Source: Bradyrhizobium lablabi (GTDB taxonomy: Bacteria > Pseudomonadota > Alphaproteobacteria > Rhizobiales > Xanthobacteraceae). Taken from it: a DNA stretch of 64,000 nt. The stretch's first letter is position 1. Every line of letters starts with the position of its first letter. The translations under genes and the position numbers were made by a program. Under the pieces are notes generated by a model. That model saw only the letters and a list, made by a program, of their open reading frames with translations, was not told the DNA's origin and made no database searches. The stretch lies in contig NZ_JAFCJK010000001.1 of the NCBI RefSeq assembly GCF_018131005.1, forward strand, positions 310,001 to 374,000, in the 5' to 3' direction. Positions 25,565-34,406 of the stretch are shown one piece after another.

Positions 25565-25984
25565 TCAGCCCTTCATGAAACGGTCAACAATCTCCTGCGG
25601 AAACGGCGCCGATTTCAGTTTGTTGGGATCGTCCGGATGCCTGCCGACCAGCACGCGGGTCTCGAATGCTTCGATCGCCAGCGCTTCGCCCTTGAACACC
25701 CTGTGCACCACCTCGAAGCTCGAGCGCCTGATGCTGTCGATCCGGCTCTCGATCGTGATCCAGTCGCCATGGGTCGACGGGATGTGGAATTTCGCCCGCG
25801 TATCAACCATGGGAATACCGACCAGGCCGTATTTCCGGATGATATCCTGCTTCGAGAAACCGGCAGCTTCGAACATGATCGAGGTCGAGTCGTCGAACAT
25901 CGCGAAGTAGCGCGGATAGTAGACGATATTTGCGGGGTCGCAATCGCCCCACTGAATCTGCACATCGCGCCGATGGACGAACAT
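25565..25984 (-). CDS. Hot-dog acyl-CoA thioesterase, 4-hydroxybenzoyl-CoA thioesterase type
   Basis: A 139-residue hot-dog-fold thioesterase. The catalytic Asp of the Pseudomonas 4-hydroxybenzoyl-CoA thioesterase class is matched by D16 in QWGDCDPANIVYYPRYF. A GAGGGT ribosome binding site precedes ATG 25984, 13 bases after the couB stop. Hydrolysis of 4-hydroxybenzoyl-CoA would release 4-hydroxybenzoate, the substrate of the PobA encoded at 32578. That links side-chain shortening to ring hydroxylation; the exact acyl group is inferred. Confidence 0.85.
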   Translation of the reverse strand: MFVHRRDVQIQWGDCDPANIVYYPRYFAMFDDSTSIMFEAAGFSKQDIIRKYGLVGIPMVDTRAKFHIPSTHGDWITIESRIDSIRRSSFEVVHRVFKGEALAIEAFETRVLVGRHPDDPNKLKSAPFPQEIVDRFMKG

Positions 25985-25997
25985 GATTTACCCTCAA

Positions 25998-27878
25998 TCA
26001 TGATGCGATCGTGATCACGGAAGCCGGCGGCGCCGGCGCATAAAGCATCTCGATCAGCGAGCTGCGATGCTCGAGCACCGCGCGCTGGTTGATCGATCCT
26101 TTGTCGGTGACCTCGCCGCGATCGATCGACAGCGGCGCATCGAGCAGCATCGCGCGTGCGATGCGGTTCGACGAGCCGGTGGCGCTGGCGAAAAACCGCG
26201 TGAAGCGCTCGCGAAAGGCGGCACGGACGTGCGGATCGGCCGCTGCCGCGGCGATGTCGTTGGCGGCAAGGGCGGGATTGATCAGGCGGCAACCGTCCAA
26301 ATCGAGGATCACGAGAGCGGCGATTTCGTCACGATTGATGCCGGCGATCACGACGTCACGCACCAGCGGCGCACAGGTGCCGACGAAGCGCGCGCGCAAG
26401 GGGCCGACACTGACCCAGGTGCCGCTCGCAAGCTTGAAATCCTCGGCGATACGGCCGTCGAAATCGAAGCCCGCGTCGAAGTCGTTCGGATCGGCCGGCC
26501 GCAGCGCGTCGCCGAACTTGTAGAAGCCTTCCTCGTCGAACGCCTTGGCGGTCAGCTCCGGCTGACGCCAATAGCCCGGCGTGACGTTTGGCCCCCTGGC
26601 GCGAACCTCCAGCTTGCCGTTGTTCGGCACAAGCTTGGCGTCATTGCCCGGCACGGGGAGACCGACATGGCCCGAACGGCTGGTGTCGGGACGGACCGAC
26701 ATGAAGAACGGCGAGGTCTCGGTCGCGCCCAGGCCAGTCAGGACAGGCACGCGATAACCCTTCTCCCGCACCGCGAGTTCGTCGAAGCTGTTCCAGATGA
26801 ATGGCGACAGTGCCGCGCCCGAGAAGAACATCGCATGGAGGCGATCAAAGAATCTTGCCCGCAAGGCAGCATCGTCGCGCAGGTAGGGCAGCAGCGATTC
26901 GTAGCCCTTCGGCACGTTGAAATAGACCGTCGGCGAAATCTCGCGCAGGTTTCGCACCGTCTCCTCGATGCCGCCGGGCATCGGCTTGCCTTCGTCGAGA
27001 TACATCGAGCCTCCGTTGTACAGCGTGAGCCCGATATTGTGGTTGCCGCCAAAGGTGTGATTCCAGGGCAGCCAGTCGACGATGACCGGCGGCTCGTCCT
27101 TGAGGAACGCGAGAGTCTCGCGCAGCATTACCTGGTTGGCGCAGATCATGCGCTGGGTATTGACGACAGCCTTCGGATTGCCCGTCGAGCCCGAGGTCAG
27201 CAGGAATTTCGCGATCGTATCCGGGCCTATGCCTTCGTTGATGGCATCGAGGCGCGCATCTTCCGGCGTAGCGACGAGATCGGCGAGCCGCGTTACACTG
27301 CGGCCGGGGAGAGCACCCCGGGTCGCGGCGATCTCGACGCGCGGCGGCACATTCGCAAGCAGCGCAGCCGCGAATTTGTCGGCGTCGTCGATGAAGACGA
27401 GGCCCGGCGTCAGCAGCCTGATCAGGAAGTTGAGCTTGCCAAAGTCGCGCGACACCAGCGAATAGGCCGGCGAGACCGGGCAGAAGGGAATGCCGGCATA
27501 GAGCGCGCCGAACGCGATCAGCGCGTGATCGATCGAATTGCCCGACAGGATCACGATCGGCCGCTCGGCCGAGAGTCCGCGCCCGATCAGCGCGGACGCG
27601 ATGTGCCGCGAGGTCTCCAGCAATCGCGCGTAGGTGATCTGGCGCCAGCCGCCGCCGGCATTGCGCTCGGCCATGAATACGCGGTGCGGCTCGACCCTGG
27701 CCCAATGATGCAGACGGTCGGTGATGCGCGTCGGATAGGCGGCGAGCTTCGCCTTCGGGCGCAGGTAAATCGTGCCGTCGTCGCGACCCTCGATCGTGAC
27801 CGCGGGATTGCCGAACGAAATCGGCCGCAGCGGATGCGCGCCCTCGGCGGGACCGATCAGGCTCCACCGCGCGCTCAT
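25998..27878 (-). CDS. couB: Feruloyl/p-coumaroyl-CoA synthetase, CouB-like
   Basis: A 626-residue AMP-forming acyl-CoA ligase of the long feruloyl-CoA synthase class. ATG 27878 overlaps the couA stop by four bases (ATGA), which fixes the start; the open frame upstream is a shadow of couA. The phosphate-binding motif is FLLTSGSTGNPKAVVNTQ, followed by DWLPWNHTFGGNHN; the adenylation core has LGATETSP and a hinge region FDGRIAEDFKLASGTWVSVG. The last part (IDRGEVTDKGSINQRAVLEHR) carries the lysine-containing C-terminal domain. The reaction is ATP + CoA + hydroxycinnamate to hydroxycinnamoyl-CoA + AMP + PPi. A paralogue of almost equal length lies at 55630-57504. Confidence 0.9.
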   Translation of the reverse strand: MSARWSLIGPAEGAHPLRPISFGNPAVTIEGRDDGTIYLRPKAKLAAYPTRITDRLHHWARVEPHRVFMAERNAGGGWRQITYARLLETSRHIASALIGRGLSAERPIVILSGNSIDHALIAFGALYAGIPFCPVSPAYSLVSRDFGKLNFLIRLLTPGLVFIDDADKFAAALLANVPPRVEIAATRGALPGRSVTRLADLVATPEDARLDAINEGIGPDTIAKFLLTSGSTGNPKAVVNTQRMICANQVMLRETLAFLKDEPPVIVDWLPWNHTFGGNHNIGLTLYNGGSMYLDEGKPMPGGIEETVRNLREISPTVYFNVPKGYESLLPYLRDDAALRARFFDRLHAMFFSGAALSPFIWNSFDELAVREKGYRVPVLTGLGATETSPFFMSVRPDTSRSGHVGLPVPGNDAKLVPNNGKLEVRARGPNVTPGYWRQPELTAKAFDEEGFYKFGDALRPADPNDFDAGFDFDGRIAEDFKLASGTWVSVGPLRARFVGTCAPLVRDVVIAGINRDEIAALVILDLDGCRLINPALAANDIAAAAADPHVRAAFRERFTRFFASATGSSNRIARAMLLDAPLSIDRGEVTDKGSINQRAVLEHRSSLIEMLYAPAPPASVITIAS

Positions 27879-28672
27879 GTCGGCTTCACCTTCGCGGTCT
27901 TGCGATCGAGAAATGCGCGGATGCGCTTCTTGGCTTCCTTGTCGCTCTGCGCCACGGTCGCCATCAGCGATTCCATCAATAGACCCGTTTGCGGGTTGGC
28001 CTCCGCGATCATCGGCAGCGCCTGCAGCACGGCGAAATTGGTCAGCGGCGCGTTCGCCGCGACGCGTTCGGCGAGTTCCAGCGCCTTCGACAGCGCGCCG
28101 TCCGCTTCGGTGAGATATTGCGAGAAACCATACGCCGCGCCCTCGGTCGCGGAATAGACGCGGCCGGTGAGCATCATATCGGTCATCCGCGGCACGCCGA
28201 TCAGCCGCGGCAGCCGCACGGAACCTCCGCCGCCGACGAAGATGCCGCGCTGGCCCTCGGGCAGCGCGAAATAGGCCGACGGCTCGGCGACGCGGATATG
28301 CGCCGCGCAGGCAAGCTCGAGCCCGCCGCCGATCACCGCGCCCTTTAGCGCGGCGATCACAGGCACGCGGCAATACTGGATGCGGTCGAACACGCGATGC
28401 CACATCCGCGAGTGCACGAGACCTTCGGTCGCATCTCGCTCGGTCAGTTCGGAAAGGTCGAGGCCGGAGGAGAAGTGATCGCCGATGCCATGGATGACCA
28501 CGGCGCCGATCTCGTCTGAAATCGCCGAAAAGCAATCCCGCAGCGCCAGAATGATGCCGTCGTTCAGCGCATTGCGCTTGGCGGGACGGTTGAGCCCCAC
28601 GACCAGCACCGCACCTCGCGTCTCGATCTCGAGCGGCAAGGCATCACTCGCGGTGGAGGCGGCGTTTCCCAT
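27875..28672 (-). CDS. couA: Enoyl-CoA hydratase, CouA-like hydroxycinnamoyl-CoA hydratase/lyase
   Basis: A 265-residue crotonase-fold enzyme starting at ATG 28672 (MGNAAST), behind GAGAGGAAG; the open frame runs 30 codons further upstream through the promoter palindrome and is not used. The oxyanion-hole segments are HFSSGLDL and KGAVIGGGLELACA, and the acidic segment is ALPEGQRGIFVGGGGS. In the p-coumarate pathway this enzyme hydrates p-coumaroyl-CoA and cleaves it to 4-hydroxybenzaldehyde, or feeds beta-oxidation. Which one cannot be told from sequence alone. It is the first gene of the cou catabolic operon. Confidence 0.87.
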   Translation of the reverse strand: MGNAASTASDALPLEIETRGAVLVVGLNRPAKRNALNDGIILALRDCFSAISDEIGAVVIHGIGDHFSSGLDLSELTERDATEGLVHSRMWHRVFDRIQYCRVPVIAALKGAVIGGGLELACAAHIRVAEPSAYFALPEGQRGIFVGGGGSVRLPRLIGVPRMTDMMLTGRVYSATEGAAYGFSQYLTEADGALSKALELAERVAANAPLTNFAVLQALPMIAEANPQTGLLMESLMATVAQSDKEAKKRIRAFLDRKTAKVKPT

Positions 28673-28696
28673 CGCTATTGCTTCCTCTCCAGAATA

Positions 28697-28711
28697 GTTA
28701 TGTTTTATAAC
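28697..28711 (-). promoter_or_regulatory. Palindrome at the couA promoter, candidate CouR site
   Basis: GTTAT-GTTT-TATAAC lies 25 bases upstream of the couA ATG; flanking AT/AT extends the symmetry. It shares GTTAT-N4-TATA with the couR/importer and pobA promoters. The position over a promoter suits repression. Confidence 0.55.
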
Positions 28712-28796
28712 GATAGAGAGAAGAGTCAATACGTGGCGGCTGGCTCCCACCGTGCGGAACACTTTGGCTTCCCCCTTCAGGGAAGGATGAAGACTG

Positions 28797-29258
28797 TTAC
28801 AACACCTGATGCACGTCGATTACGACGCGATCGGCGTGACGGGCGGCGGAGGCGATGAAGATGTGCTCCATCAGCCAGCGGTATTTCTCACTGCCCGTCT
28901 CGAATCGCGGCACGGTGCGGAAGTAGATCAGTTGCGGGTCGACCGGTTCGCCGCGCTTCAGCTTTTGCAACAGCTCAACCGGCCCGAAGCGGATGCCCCT
29001 GTTCTCGACATAGACCACCGCGCCGTCGTCGGTCTCGAAGGCGTATTTGGCTTCCAGATCGATCAGCTCGTTCGGCCGGACGATCTGGAAGTCGGCGCCG
29101 AAGCTCAAAACCTTGCCGTTGATCCTCTCGCCCTTCACCTCGCCGCCGATGATCGGGATGATACGGCGGACGCCGCTACCGGTCTCGCCCGCCGACGTCA
29201 CCGGGCCGATCAACGCGGTGATGGTGAAGGCGTATCGGGTCTGGATCTCTGGTGTCAT
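28797..29258 (-). CDS. DUF3237-family protein
   Basis: A 153-residue cytoplasmic protein without signal peptide. It matches DUF3237 in layout: LIGPVTSAGETGSGVRRIIP, GGEVKGERINGKVLSFGADF and the C-terminal RTVPRFETGSEKYRWLMEHI. The fold is a small beta-barrel of unknown activity that recurs beside aromatic catabolic and TRAP genes. It lies 4 bases after the TRAP large-permease stop and so is the last gene of the tarPQM-type operon. Catalytic role unknown. Confidence 0.8.
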   Translation of the reverse strand: MTPEIQTRYAFTITALIGPVTSAGETGSGVRRIIPIIGGEVKGERINGKVLSFGADFQIVRPNELIDLEAKYAFETDDGAVVYVENRGIRFGPVELLQKLKRGEPVDPQLIYFRTVPRFETGSEKYRWLMEHIFIASAARHADRVVIDVHQVL

Positions 29259-29262
29259 GAAT

Positions 29263-30567
29263 TTAGCCGATCATGCGTTGCGGCAGCCACGTCGCGAGCA
29301 ACGGGAACAGGATCAGAATCACGAGCCTGATCAGGTCGGTCACCACGAAGGGTAGCACGCCGACGAAGATCGTCGACATGTTGACATCCTTGATGACGCT
29401 CTTGATCACGAACACGTTCATGCCAACCGGTGGATGGATCAGGCCGAGCTCGACCGTCATGACGATGACGATGCCGAACCAGATCGGATCGAAGCCGAGC
29501 GAGGTCACGACCGGGAACACGATCGGCACCGTGAGGATCACCATCGCCATCGCGTCCATCAGGCATCCGAGCACCAGGTACATCAAGAGGATCAGCGCCA
29601 GCACGCCATAGGGGCCGATGCCGAGCCCGGTGAGGAAGGTGGTCACGTTCTGCGGCGTTTGGGTGATGGTAAGGAAATAGCCGAAGCAGAGCGCGCCGAT
29701 CAGCACGGTGAACACGGCCGCCGCGGTGCGCGTCGACTGCAGCAGCGATTGCAGGATGCCGTCCCTGGTGAGCTTGCCTCTGATGATGCCGATGATGAAG
29801 GCGCCGACGGCGCCGACGGCACCGGCTTCAGTCGGGATGAAGAAGCCGCCATAGAGGCCGCCGATCACGAACAGAAACAGCAGCAGCGGCGACCAGACGT
29901 CGCGCAGCGCGACCAGGCGCTCGCGCCACGACGCCCGCTTGCCGGCCGGCAGGAAGCCCGGCCGCGCGACGCCGATGATGCCGATCGTGATCATATGCAT
30001 GAGAATCGCGAGCAGGCCCGGCACCACGCCGGCGATGAAGAGCTTGCCGATGTCCTGCTGGGTGATGATGCCGTAGACCGCGAGCACGGTGGACGGCGGC
30101 AGCATTGCCCCCAGCGTGCCGCCGACCGCGATCACGCCGGTCGCAAAGGATTGCGGATAGCCGAAGCGTCGCATCTCGGGATAAGCGACCGCCGAGAAAG
30201 TCGCGGCGGTCGCGACCGAGGAGCCGGAGATGGCGGCAAAACCGCCGCAGGCGGCGATAGTCGCGATACCAAGCCCGCCCCTCCAGTGCCCGACGAAGGT
30301 GTTGGCGGCGCGGAACAGCTCGCGGCTGATGCCCGAGACCGAGACGAACGCTCCCATCAACAGGAACATCGGGATCACGCCGAAGGAATAATCCGTCACC
30401 GTGCGCATGGTGGTCTGGCCGACCAGCTTCAGCGCCGGCGCGAATCCGGTGAGGTAGCCAAAGCCGGTGATGCCGACGAGGCCCATCGCCATGCCGACGG
30501 GCACGCGCAACAGCATCAGCACGAACAGGCTGACAAAGCCGACGACGGCAACGGTCTCGTTGCTCAT
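29263..30567 (-). CDS. tarM: TRAP transporter large permease (DctM family), TarM-like
   Basis: A 434-residue polytopic protein with about 12 hydrophobic helices, the size and pattern of DctM subunits. Landmarks are LRVPVGMAMGLVGITGFGYL near the N-terminus, FSAVAYPEMRRFGYPQSFAT, VGGTLGAMLPPSTVLAVYGI and the late ELGLIHPPVGMNVFVI. It forms the Na+-driven translocation unit with the small permease encoded 6 bases upstream. In R. palustris TarPQM is a second, TRAP-type uptake system for p-coumarate-like aromatics, encoded next to cou genes; the symbol is by that analogy. Confidence 0.9.
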   Translation of the reverse strand: MSNETVAVVGFVSLFVLMLLRVPVGMAMGLVGITGFGYLTGFAPALKLVGQTTMRTVTDYSFGVIPMFLLMGAFVSVSGISRELFRAANTFVGHWRGGLGIATIAACGGFAAISGSSVATAATFSAVAYPEMRRFGYPQSFATGVIAVGGTLGAMLPPSTVLAVYGIITQQDIGKLFIAGVVPGLLAILMHMITIGIIGVARPGFLPAGKRASWRERLVALRDVWSPLLLFLFVIGGLYGGFFIPTEAGAVGAVGAFIIGIIRGKLTRDGILQSLLQSTRTAAAVFTVLIGALCFGYFLTITQTPQNVTTFLTGLGIGPYGVLALILLMYLVLGCLMDAMAMVILTVPIVFPVVTSLGFDPIWFGIVIVMTVELGLIHPPVGMNVFVIKSVIKDVNMSTIFVGVLPFVVTDLIRLVILILFPLLATWLPQRMIG

Positions 30568-30573
30568 TGCCGC

Positions 30574-31140
30574 CTACTCCGCGGTCTTGATCTTGACGTC
30601 ATGGATGTCTTCCGGATGGAAGACCAGCCGGTAGGTGCGGATCGCGATCAAGAGCACCGCGGAGACGTCGCCGATCCACGACACCAGGAAGAACGGCCAG
30701 ATCGGAACGCCCAGATCCATGGTGACGATATGGCCGTTCTTGGTATCGATCACCTTATCGATCAGCGTGTAGGTCTGCACCGTCACCACGAACAGCAGCA
30801 CCAGCGTCGCAAAGATATCGATCCAGCGCTGGTAGCGCGGCGAGGCATTGGCCCAGACCAGATCGACGGTAATGTGGGTGCCGCGATAGCTCGTCGCCGC
30901 GATCCCCCAGAAGATCAGGATGCCGAGCAGGAACTGGCCGAAATTGTAATAATCGGGAATCGTCACCGCGAAGAATTTGCGCATGAACACTGCTGTGAAC
31001 GTGTTGAGCGCAACAATGCCGACGAAGAACGCCGCGATCCATTCGATCGAATCGATGAAGCGGTCCATGATATTCTTGTGTGCCGGTCCGGGCGGACCGA
31101 TAAGCGCGCCGTCTTGGGTCATTTCGGAATTAGCCGCCAT
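30574..31140 (-). CDS. tarQ: TRAP transporter small permease (DctQ family), TarQ-like
   Basis: A 188-residue protein with four hydrophobic helices after a short hydrophilic N-terminus (from about residue 25). The DctQ pattern is visible in NTFTAVFMRKFFAVTIPDYY, the GTHITVDLVW segment and SWIGDVSAVLLIAI. It overlays the large permease gene by close spacing (6 bases) and makes the QM membrane complex. A 113-bp palindromic repeat separates it from the upstream binding-protein gene, which may alter the ratio of binding protein to permease. Confidence 0.88.
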   Translation of the reverse strand: MAANSEMTQDGALIGPPGPAHKNIMDRFIDSIEWIAAFFVGIVALNTFTAVFMRKFFAVTIPDYYNFGQFLLGILIFWGIAATSYRGTHITVDLVWANASPRYQRWIDIFATLVLLFVVTVQTYTLIDKVIDTKNGHIVTMDLGVPIWPFFLVSWIGDVSAVLLIAIRTYRLVFHPEDIHDVKIKTAE

Positions 31141-31168
31141 GGTTTCGAACGATCATGTCAGGAACCTT

Positions 31169-31281
31169 CATTCCGGGACGCTCGCCACGCGAGCGAACCC
31201 GGAATTTGGATTGTCGGCAGGAAATTCTCAGATGTGCAATCGCACATCGCAGTTCGCGCTGGCGTGCGCCCCGGAATGACG
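31169..31281. repeat. Composite interspersed palindromic repeat
   Basis: Outer arms are CATTCCGGG (31169) and CCCGGAATG (about 31271-31279). Internally ATTCCGGG...CCCGGAAT, with nested CGCTCG/CGAGCG, forms one hairpin, and GATGTGC-AATC-GCACATC forms another. I recognise this as a family scattered through Bradyrhizobium intergenic DNA. It sits inside the TRAP operon, between the binding protein and the small permease genes. Confidence 0.65.
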
Positions 31282-31284
31282 AGA

Positions 31285-32307
31285 TCAGATCCCCGCCTCG
31301 AACTTCTTCAGCTTGGCCTGCAGATCGGCCTCGATTGCGGCCGCGTCGCCGCCCGCCTTCTTCACCGCCTCCACCCAGCTATCGCGCAGCGGCTTGACCG
31401 CCTTTTTCCACTCCGCAAGCTGATCCGCGGTGAGCGGATAGACCTCGTGGCCCTCGAGCGCCTTCATCTTGGTGCGGCCATTGGCCTCGAAATCGGTCCA
31501 GGGATCGGTGACCTTGGAGGCCCATTCGGGCGTGCAATGGTCGTCGATCACCTTCTTTTGGGCGTCCGACATCGAATTGTATTTGGCAAGGTTGATATTG
31601 TAGGTGAACACCGTTGAATAGAGCGGCACATCCATGTGGTACTTCACCACCTTGTCGATGCCGAACAGGAAGATCGAACCCCAGGGGAAGGTGATCGCGT
31701 CTGCCACACCCCGCTCGATCGCGTCACGCGATTCCGGCGCCGAGGCCTGCACATTGGTGCCGCCGAACATCTTCACCATCTCCCCGATCGTGCTCTGCGC
31801 CGGACGCACCTTCACGCCGTTGAGGTCGCTCGGCAGCAGGATCTTCTTCTTGCCGTGCAGCGCGCCGGGATCGTGGATGAACGCGAAGCAGAGCTTGGTG
31901 TCCTTCATCTCGGTCGGCGCGTATTTGTGGTACCACTCGTTCAGCGCCAGCGTGCCCTTCTTGCCGTCGGAGAAGGTAAATGGAAGCTGGCCGGCGGCCG
32001 CGATCGGAAATCGGCCGGGCTGGTAGCCGGGATTGACATAGGTGACATCGGCAATGCCGTCGCGCGCCATGTCGTAATGGTCGAATGCCTTGCCGAGCTG
32101 CTCGGAGGGGAACACCGTGACCTTGATGGTGCCGCCCGACGCCTTCTCGATGTCGGCGGCCCAGGCCTGCGTCGCCGGCACCAGCGGATGCGCCGGTGGC
32201 ACCCACAGCGATACCTTGAGATTGACAGTCTTGTCCTGCGCCAAGGCGGGCCCAAACGCCGGCGCGACCCCAGCGACTACGAGAAGCGCCAACAAGGTCT
32301 TTTTCAT
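31285..32307 (-). CDS. tarP: TRAP transporter periplasmic binding protein (DctP family), TarP-like
   Basis: A 340-residue exported protein. The signal peptide ends at ALAQ, and the mature part follows the DctP pattern: VSLWVPPAHPLVPATQAWAA, FPSEQLGKAFDHYDMARDGI, and the key substrate-carboxylate Arg region GVKVRPAQSTIGEMVKMFGG. The late VTDPWTDFE segment also fits. It is the first gene of the TRAP operon tarP-tarQ-tarM-DUF3237 and is divergent from pobA. The cou context suggests aromatic acids as ligands. Confidence 0.9.
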   Translation of the reverse strand: MKKTLLALLVVAGVAPAFGPALAQDKTVNLKVSLWVPPAHPLVPATQAWAADIEKASGGTIKVTVFPSEQLGKAFDHYDMARDGIADVTYVNPGYQPGRFPIAAAGQLPFTFSDGKKGTLALNEWYHKYAPTEMKDTKLCFAFIHDPGALHGKKKILLPSDLNGVKVRPAQSTIGEMVKMFGGTNVQASAPESRDAIERGVADAITFPWGSIFLFGIDKVVKYHMDVPLYSTVFTYNINLAKYNSMSDAQKKVIDDHCTPEWASKVTDPWTDFEANGRTKMKALEGHEVYPLTADQLAEWKKAVKPLRDSWVEAVKKAGGDAAAIEADLQAKLKKFEAGI

Positions 32308-32360
32308 CGCATCCTCTCCCTCTGCATGACGGCAGGCTTCACATGCCCGGTCTCATTAGT

Positions 32361-32396
32361 TAACATGTTATATAGTCTGCACCTTTGTTCAAGGTG
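32361..32396. promoter_or_regulatory. Two palindromes in the tarP/pobA intergenic region
   Basis: TAACATGTTA (32361-32370) is a perfect 10-bp palindrome. CACCTT-TGTTC-AAGGTG (32380-32396) is a second inverted repeat just beside it. Both lie 50-90 bases upstream of the tarP start and are candidate operators or promoter elements. Confidence 0.4.
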
Positions 32397-32486
32397 AAAC
32401 GCTCCCCGCCCCGACGCAATACCGGCCGCTTCGACACCTCGCGTTGCGGCGAACGCATTTCCGCCCGGACGCGCTTTGCGAAGACT

Positions 32487-32501
32487 GTTATATGATATAA
32501 T
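32487..32501 (+). promoter_or_regulatory. Palindrome upstream of pobA, candidate CouR-type site
   Basis: GTTAT-ATGA-TATAAT, with a perfect TTATAT-G-ATATAA core, lies 77 bases upstream of the pobA start. It matches the GTTAT-N4-TATA pattern at the couR and couA promoters. Confidence 0.5.
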
Positions 32502-32517
32502 TACCATGGCAAGCTGA

Positions 32518-33747
<1,230 letters not shown>

Positions 33748-34406
33748 CCTGGTCCAGGCTAGGATGTGCACTCATAAAGCCGTAGACGTCAGGTTCTGAC
33801 GAAAGCCGCGACGCACCTCCACTCCGCGCTTGGTGGATCGTTCGAGCGCACGATTCATTCCTCACTCGACTTCAAGGCCAGTCGAGTCTGCGTCGTTCTG
33901 CGATTCTGGAAGTCAGAAAGGCTCTCCCCAAGTCCGGCACTACGAGTAGAGCGCATCGCAAGACATTGGACAGCCTTGCTGTCGCAACAGACCACTCTCG
34001 GCATCGTTGACGCGGCATGATTCATCTCAGTCAATATCTTCGCAAGCACATTGCCTTCAGTCGATCGTGAAACACGGTGCGTTTTCCTTGCATGAACTCT
34101 TGTTCGGTAGGTAGATTGGCCATCTTGGAAAAACAAAAGCAGGATGCACGACCTCCAGATCAAGGTTCAACACCGGCCAATGGTTGTCGTGGCCTCTAAA
34201 GGCTGACCTCGGCAGGCCCTGCCAACACCAGACCGGATCCACCCCTTGCGCGAAATTCCGGCGTCATCCTGATGCAGCGCTGGCGTTCGCGGTTGTTGGA
34301 AAGTGACATCTAGGCTGTGCTCGTGTGGCATGTGCTGCGGGTAATTTCCATCTATGGAGACCGATTTTCTCTTTCGTCCGTTCAAATAACAAAACTGGAG
34401 GGAGAA
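33748..34406. other. 659-bp gap without a convincing gene
   Basis: Base composition is visibly less GC-rich than the flanking catabolic genes. A minus-strand frame at 33855-34163 (102 codons) and another at 34167-34466 lack domains, signal peptides and ribosome binding sites. I found no repeat family or terminator. The last about 70 bases presumably hold the monooxygenase promoter. Confidence 0.4.

Noticed and set aside
27879..28535. Upstream extension of the CoA ligase frame to 845 residues
   Set aside because: It is the antiparallel-frame shadow of the enoyl-CoA hydratase gene; the ATGA overlap at 27875-27878 fixes the true start.
29434..31617. A 727-codon plus-strand open frame across the TRAP genes
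   Set aside because: Extreme D/H/R/E composition with no domain; it is a shadow of the TRAP permease and binding-protein genes on the other strand.
33855..34163. 102-codon minus-strand frame in the gap after pobA
   Set aside because: No recognisable motif or start signal; I could not connect it to a transposase or regulator family.
34327..34341. Possible sigma-54 promoter (TGGCATGTGCTGC) before the monooxygenase gene
   Set aside because: The GG and GC elements are at the wrong spacing, with GC two bases too close.
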